From positions 1-41,069 of the forward strand of contig JAKOVF010000400.1 of assembly GCA_029782225.1 (NCBI GenBank): a DNA stretch of 41,069 nt, given 5' to 3'. Positions 37,751 through 41,069 of the stretch are shown here, in pieces. The position numbers and the translations under genes are program-made. A model generated the notes under the pieces. The model was not told the DNA's origin. It did no database searches and worked only from the letters and a program-made list of their open reading frames with translations. Positions within the stretch are counted from its first letter, which is position 1. Every line of letters starts with the position of its first letter. The stretch is from Chloroflexota bacterium (GTDB taxonomy: Bacteria > Chloroflexota > Anaerolineae > Anaerolineales > Villigracilaceae).

Positions 37751-40717
37751 TCAGGCGGGTGGCGGGGTGAGCGTGAAGCAGAAGGTGGCACCTTTTCCCG
37801 CTTCGCTCTCGACCCAGATCCTGCCTCCATGCACCTCAATGATTCGCTTCACGAGGGCAAGTCCAATGCCGGTCCCATCCGAATTGGCATCCAGTTTGTT
37901 GAAGAGGCCAAAGATGCGATCATGATGTTCGGGCGCGATGCCCACACCATTGTCCTGCACGAAGAAGATCGGACTTCCATCCTGCGCCTGGCGCTGCCCG
38001 ATCAGGATACGCGGTTCAGGCTGGTCGCCCATGAATTTGGCCGCGTTGTCCACAAGGTTTTGAACCACTTCAACCAGCCGCTGACGGTCTCCCAGTACGG
38101 CCGCCATTCCGGCCTGGATCTCGATCTGGATATCGCTCGATTGGATCTGTCCCTGGACCAGTTCCAGAGCCTCACGTGCAATCTCGTCAAAAGCGACCTT
38201 CTGTGGCGGGTTGATCAATCGTCCGACGCGCGAGAGCTGCAGCAACTCGTTCAACAGGGTCTGCATTTTGTCGGTTGCGTCCGCGATGCGTTTCATATCG
38301 GATTTCAAACGGACGATATTGCCCACCGAGGCGTCATGTTCCAGAAATCCAAGAAAGCCCTTGATCGTGATCAGCGGCGACTTCAGGTCATGGGAGACAG
38401 TGTATGTAAAGCGTTCGAGCTCGGCATTCTTGCTCTCGAGTTCCCGGATGAGTTTTTCGCGCTCGGTCTCCACCCACTTCCTCTGGGTGATATTGCGGAC
38501 CATGACCATAGCCGATTCTGTGCCCAGCGGGGTGACGCGGGCCTCGAAGAAATGCATCTCTTCGCCCGGCGGCATGCCGTATTCAAAGGCCTGCAGTTGT
38601 CCGCTTTTCAGGGCTCGGTCCAGGGCGAAGACTGTCTGCGCGGTGATGTGCGGGGGAAAGATTTCTGCGATGTGCTTTCCAAGGAATTCCTCAGGCGGCA
38701 GCGCGGGTTTGATCTCAGTGGAGGCGATGAAATTCAGGAATATGCCCTGTTCCGAGATTTCGAAAATCATATCCGGAATGGCGTTCAGCAAGGCACGCGT
38801 ACGCGCTTCACTTTGACGCAGGGCCTCCTCTGCTTTTTTCTGAATCGTCACATCGTAGAACATGGCAAGGACACATGTCTCATCTTCCAGAGTGATCAGT
38901 TCGTAAAATGCAAGAGTATGCCGGACTTCCCCATTCCGACTCGGGAACTCGTATTCGACATTTTGCATGGAGCGTTTCGAGAGCAATTCCTCAACAAAAG
39001 TGACACGCTGCTGAGGGGTTTCCCACAGTCCCAGTTCTAGAGCCGTGTGACCAATTGCCTCTTCCGGGCGCAGGCCGCTCAGGCTCCAGAAAGCATCGTT
39101 GGCAACCACGAACCTGCCTTCGTCCACGGTGGCAATGCAGATGGCCATCTGACTCGCCTGGAACACTTTACGGAAGCGTTCTTCGCTGGCCTGCAATGCC
39201 ATCTGGGCCTGTTTCTGCGCAGTGGCATCGTAAAACATGGAGAGGATCGTGACCTCATCGGCCAAATGCACCAGTTCGTAAAATGCAATGACGAATTTCT
39301 GTGTGCCGCTGGCCGTGCGAAGCTGGTAGTCCGGGTTGTAGATCGAACGCGTTTGAAGCAGCCTGTGCAGGAATTCTTCACGTTCCTGTTTACTCTTGTA
39401 GTGATTCAGTTCGACCACTGTTTTTCCCAGCGTCTCAGAGCGGTCGAGCTCGAACAATAACCAGTATGCATCATTGGCGTCGAGCAGGCGGCCCTCCTCC
39501 AGGGATGTGATGGAGAGCGCCACAGGACTGACATGAAATATCTTTCGAAAGCGTTCCTCGCTGGCACGAAGTGCAGCTTCTGTTGCGCGCCTTTCCTTGA
39601 GTTCAGTCTGGGCTTGCTCATACAGGCGGGCATTATCAATGGCTAGGGATGCCAGAGCCGCGAACCGTTCGAGCACCGCAATTTGTACAGGAGTAAAGGA
39701 TTTGCCCGCTTCCATTTGAGCCATCGATAGGACGCCGATGACGGTCTGCCCGGACTTAAGCGGCACACAGATCACCTCGTGAAACCCCAGCGAAGCAACC
39801 TGCTCCATCCGGCCTTCCCATTGGGAATAGTCGGCGATAAAGACAGTTTCGCCCGTTGCCCATGCTTTTCCGGTCGCGCCTTCGTTCTTGAGGGTCAAAT
39901 CGTTATTGAATGGGGCGAAAGCCCCGCGGCCCAGCTCCTGGCGCAGCGCCGAGCCATCAGGCAAGACCAGGTCAACGAGTCCATGCGGCGTCTCGACCAG
40001 CTCACAGGCCCGGGCGAGGATGGATTCGAGCAGAGGCTTCAACTCGAGGCGGTTCACCAGTCCGAGCGTCGTTTCGTGCAGGGCGGTGAGGTACTCTGCC
40101 TGTCGCTGCAGTTTTTCCTCTGCCCGCAGGCGTTCTTTCAGCTCAACGTGTGCATCTTGCAGGGATCGGTTCAGGCTCGTGATCAACAAGTAAATCAAGA
40201 TGCCACACAGCAAAAGAATGCTTGTGAGGTCGCGAGCATCATTGAGCGGCTGGTCAAGATGAATGGGACGCGAACCATTCCTTTCCAGGATCGCAAAATA
40301 CCAGACGACCCCAATGCTCATGAGAACGATTAGAAGAGTAGCACGCCATCCCAGTAACATGCTTGCCAGCAGGATAATCACCAGGTAGGCAGCGACTGCG
40401 GCGTCCCGTATTCCATTGCCCACCCAGGCCAGGTAGGTCATAGCTGTCCAGCCACTGAAGACCAGGAGCAGGCTGGCGGCTTTTACATACCCCAATCTCA
40501 TGGTCACCTGTACCAACCCCAGCATCAAAATGACCCCGCTGACAATGAATAAGGGAGTGACTCGTTCCCCGGGCAGAATAAATATTCGCGACAAAATATA
40601 AAGCAGAAGAATGGCTATCGCGCTCCATGAAAAGAAGTTCAGGAAGCGCGCAATGCGGTTTTTCTCCTCATTATCAAAGATAGGCGCTGCCAAAAGTCGA
40701 TTGAATGTGGAAGACAT
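37751..40717 (-). CDS. Sensor histidine kinase: membrane region-GAF-three PAS-HisKA-HATPase
   Basis: A 988-residue kinase. About six membrane segments (residues 31-49, 54-74, 80-97, 107-123, 125-143, 165-182), a coiled coil (about 183-210), GAF (220-362), three PAS domains (about 385-500, 508-625, 632-755), a HisKA dimerisation helix pair with phospho-acceptor H776 (TVSHDLKSP), and HATPase with N-box QNLVDNAAKF, G1 DNGVGIAPEHHDRIFGLF and G2 DGTGIGLALV. The two first PAS domains are near-duplicates. No receiver domain and no neighbouring response regulator. The signal is unknown. Confidence 0.9.
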   Translation of the reverse strand: MSSTFNRLLAAPIFDNEEKNRIARFLNFFSWSAIAILLLYILSRIFILPGERVTPLFIVSGVILMLGLVQVTMRLGYVKAASLLLVFSGWTAMTYLAWVGNGIRDAAVAAYLVIILLASMLLGWRATLLIVLMSIGVVWYFAILERNGSRPIHLDQPLNDARDLTSILLLCGILIYLLITSLNRSLQDAHVELKERLRAEEKLQRQAEYLTALHETTLGLVNRLELKPLLESILARACELVETPHGLVDLVLPDGSALRQELGRGAFAPFNNDLTLKNEGATGKAWATGETVFIADYSQWEGRMEQVASLGFHEVICVPLKSGQTVIGVLSMAQMEAGKSFTPVQIAVLERFAALASLAIDNARLYEQAQTELKERRATEAALRASEERFRKIFHVSPVALSITSLEEGRLLDANDAYWLLFELDRSETLGKTVVELNHYKSKQEREEFLHRLLQTRSIYNPDYQLRTASGTQKFVIAFYELVHLADEVTILSMFYDATAQKQAQMALQASEERFRKVFQASQMAICIATVDEGRFVVANDAFWSLSGLRPEEAIGHTALELGLWETPQQRVTFVEELLSKRSMQNVEYEFPSRNGEVRHTLAFYELITLEDETCVLAMFYDVTIQKKAEEALRQSEARTRALLNAIPDMIFEISEQGIFLNFIASTEIKPALPPEEFLGKHIAEIFPPHITAQTVFALDRALKSGQLQAFEYGMPPGEEMHFFEARVTPLGTESAMVMVRNITQRKWVETEREKLIRELESKNAELERFTYTVSHDLKSPLITIKGFLGFLEHDASVGNIVRLKSDMKRIADATDKMQTLLNELLQLSRVGRLINPPQKVAFDEIAREALELVQGQIQSSDIQIEIQAGMAAVLGDRQRLVEVVQNLVDNAAKFMGDQPEPRILIGQRQAQDGSPIFFVQDNGVGIAPEHHDRIFGLFNKLDANSDGTGIGLALVKRIIEVHGGRIWVESEAGKGATFCFTLTPPPA

Positions 40718-40774
40718 GAGCGGGATCTCTTAAATGATTATATAACAGGTAGATTGAAATACCCTCTTTTCACG

Positions 40775-40818
40775 CCCCTACAAAAGGGGCAGGCGGCAGT
40801 TTCTAAATTGCCGCCTGC
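40775..40818 (-). terminator. Terminator of the fumarase-type gene
   Basis: GCAGGCGGCA/TGCCGCCTGC (40789-40798, 40809-40818, ten-base loop), followed on the minus strand by a small CCCC/GGGG hairpin with TTTTG. It lies four bases after the stop. Confidence 0.65.
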
Positions 40819-40821
40819 GGG

Positions 40822-41069
40822 TTAGGATTTCATCAATAACTCGTCCAGAACTTGCTTAGACTGTTTGTCTATCAGGGCGTGCTGGCTGCCTCCATGAGAA
40901 TCCATGGTGACAACAACCGGGAAGCTCTTCACTTCGATCACCCACATTGCCTCCGGGACGCCAAATTCCATTTTATAAACGCCGTGCACGCGTGTCACTG
41001 TTTGCGCCAAATAGGAGGCCGCGCCCCCGATGGCATGGAAGTAGACAAACGGCCCTTCCTGACAGCCCT
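40822..41069 (-). CDS. Fe-S hydro-lyase (class I fumarase type), C-terminal part
   Basis: The frame is open to the right edge; 82 codons to the stop are visible. The sequence (GCQEGPFVYFHAIGGAASY, MEFGVPEAMWVIEVKSFPVV, TMDSHGGSQH) matches the C-terminal end of class I fumarate/tartrate hydratases, beta domain, which bind fumarate next to a [4Fe-4S] cluster carried by the alpha part. Whether alpha and beta are fused cannot be seen. It would interconvert fumarate and malate. Confidence 0.82.
   Translation of the reverse strand, partial: GCQEGPFVYFHAIGGAASYLAQTVTRVHGVYKMEFGVPEAMWVIEVKSFPVVVTMDSHGGSQHALIDKQSKQVLDELLMKS

Noticed and set aside
37829..39040. A 403-codon plus-strand frame opposite the histidine kinase gene.
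   Set aside because: It is antisense to GAF/PAS/kinase domains that are clearly coding on the other strand, has no family resemblance and no ribosome site.

Overview
The window looks like chromosomal DNA of an uncultured anaerobic Anaerolineae-type member of the Chloroflexota. The support is gene content: a tungsten aldehyde oxidoreductase with its radical-SAM maturase, a Thermotoga-type glucan phosphorylase, a bi-domain MDR/Gfo-Idh oxidoreductase beside a heparinase-like lyase, a LutB-LutC fusion and a nucleoside ECF locus. Short palindromic repeats also occur within genes. The assignment is from memory, not from a search. The window is densely coded, has no gene-free stretch above 300 bases, one tRNA, and no CRISPR array, phage or transposase gene.

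Layout. 1-4363: phosphate import, pstS-pstC-pstA-pstB on the minus strand (pstB runs off the left edge), plus a second, divergent pstB paralogue whose ABC signature is degenerate. 4366-6993: a membrane-anchored Pro/Thr-rich protein, divergent from a large SRPBCC/zinc-ribbon/class III cyclase protein. 7038-8720: an M14 metallocarboxypeptidase. 8743-15655: a tight six-gene minus-strand operon (bi-domain oxidoreductase, NUDIX, heparinase II/III-like protein, NUDIX, GT4 glycosyltransferase, DinB-like protein), probably for surface polysaccharide. 15813-19764: tungsten aldehyde:ferredoxin oxidoreductase facing MoaD, a MoaD-associated small protein and a radical SAM/SPASM maturase that carries an AbrB-like N-terminus. 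19937-21447: M29 aminopeptidase and rhodanese. 21532-26534: glucan phosphorylase, divergent from lutA and a lutB-lutC fusion across 63 bases that hold a 15-base palindrome.

26524-35111: tRNA-Glu(CTC) with a clear promoter, then a leader RNA with mutually exclusive hairpins ahead of an EamA transporter, then YhhQ (queuosine-precursor transporter), ribokinase, two nucleoside hydrolases, and a complete ECF transporter (S, T, A1, A2). This reads as a nucleoside, or possibly queuosine, scavenging locus: import, glycosidic cleavage, ribose phosphorylation. 35200-37660: PAP2 phosphatase, a MobA-like nucleotidyltransferase with a lysine-rich tail, and a conserved protein of uncertain function. 37751-40717: a large hybrid-sensor histidine kinase without an adjacent response regulator. 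40822-41069: the C-terminus of a class I fumarase-type hydro-lyase.

Two themes run through the window. First, several families of short palindromic or low-complexity repeats sit not only between genes but inside reading frames, where they are translated (LutBC, bi-domain oxidoreductase, heparinase-like protein, glycosyltransferase, nucleoside hydrolase) or supply stop codons. Second, several genes have a -10-like hexamer only 6-8 bases before the ATG, suggesting leaderless transcripts.
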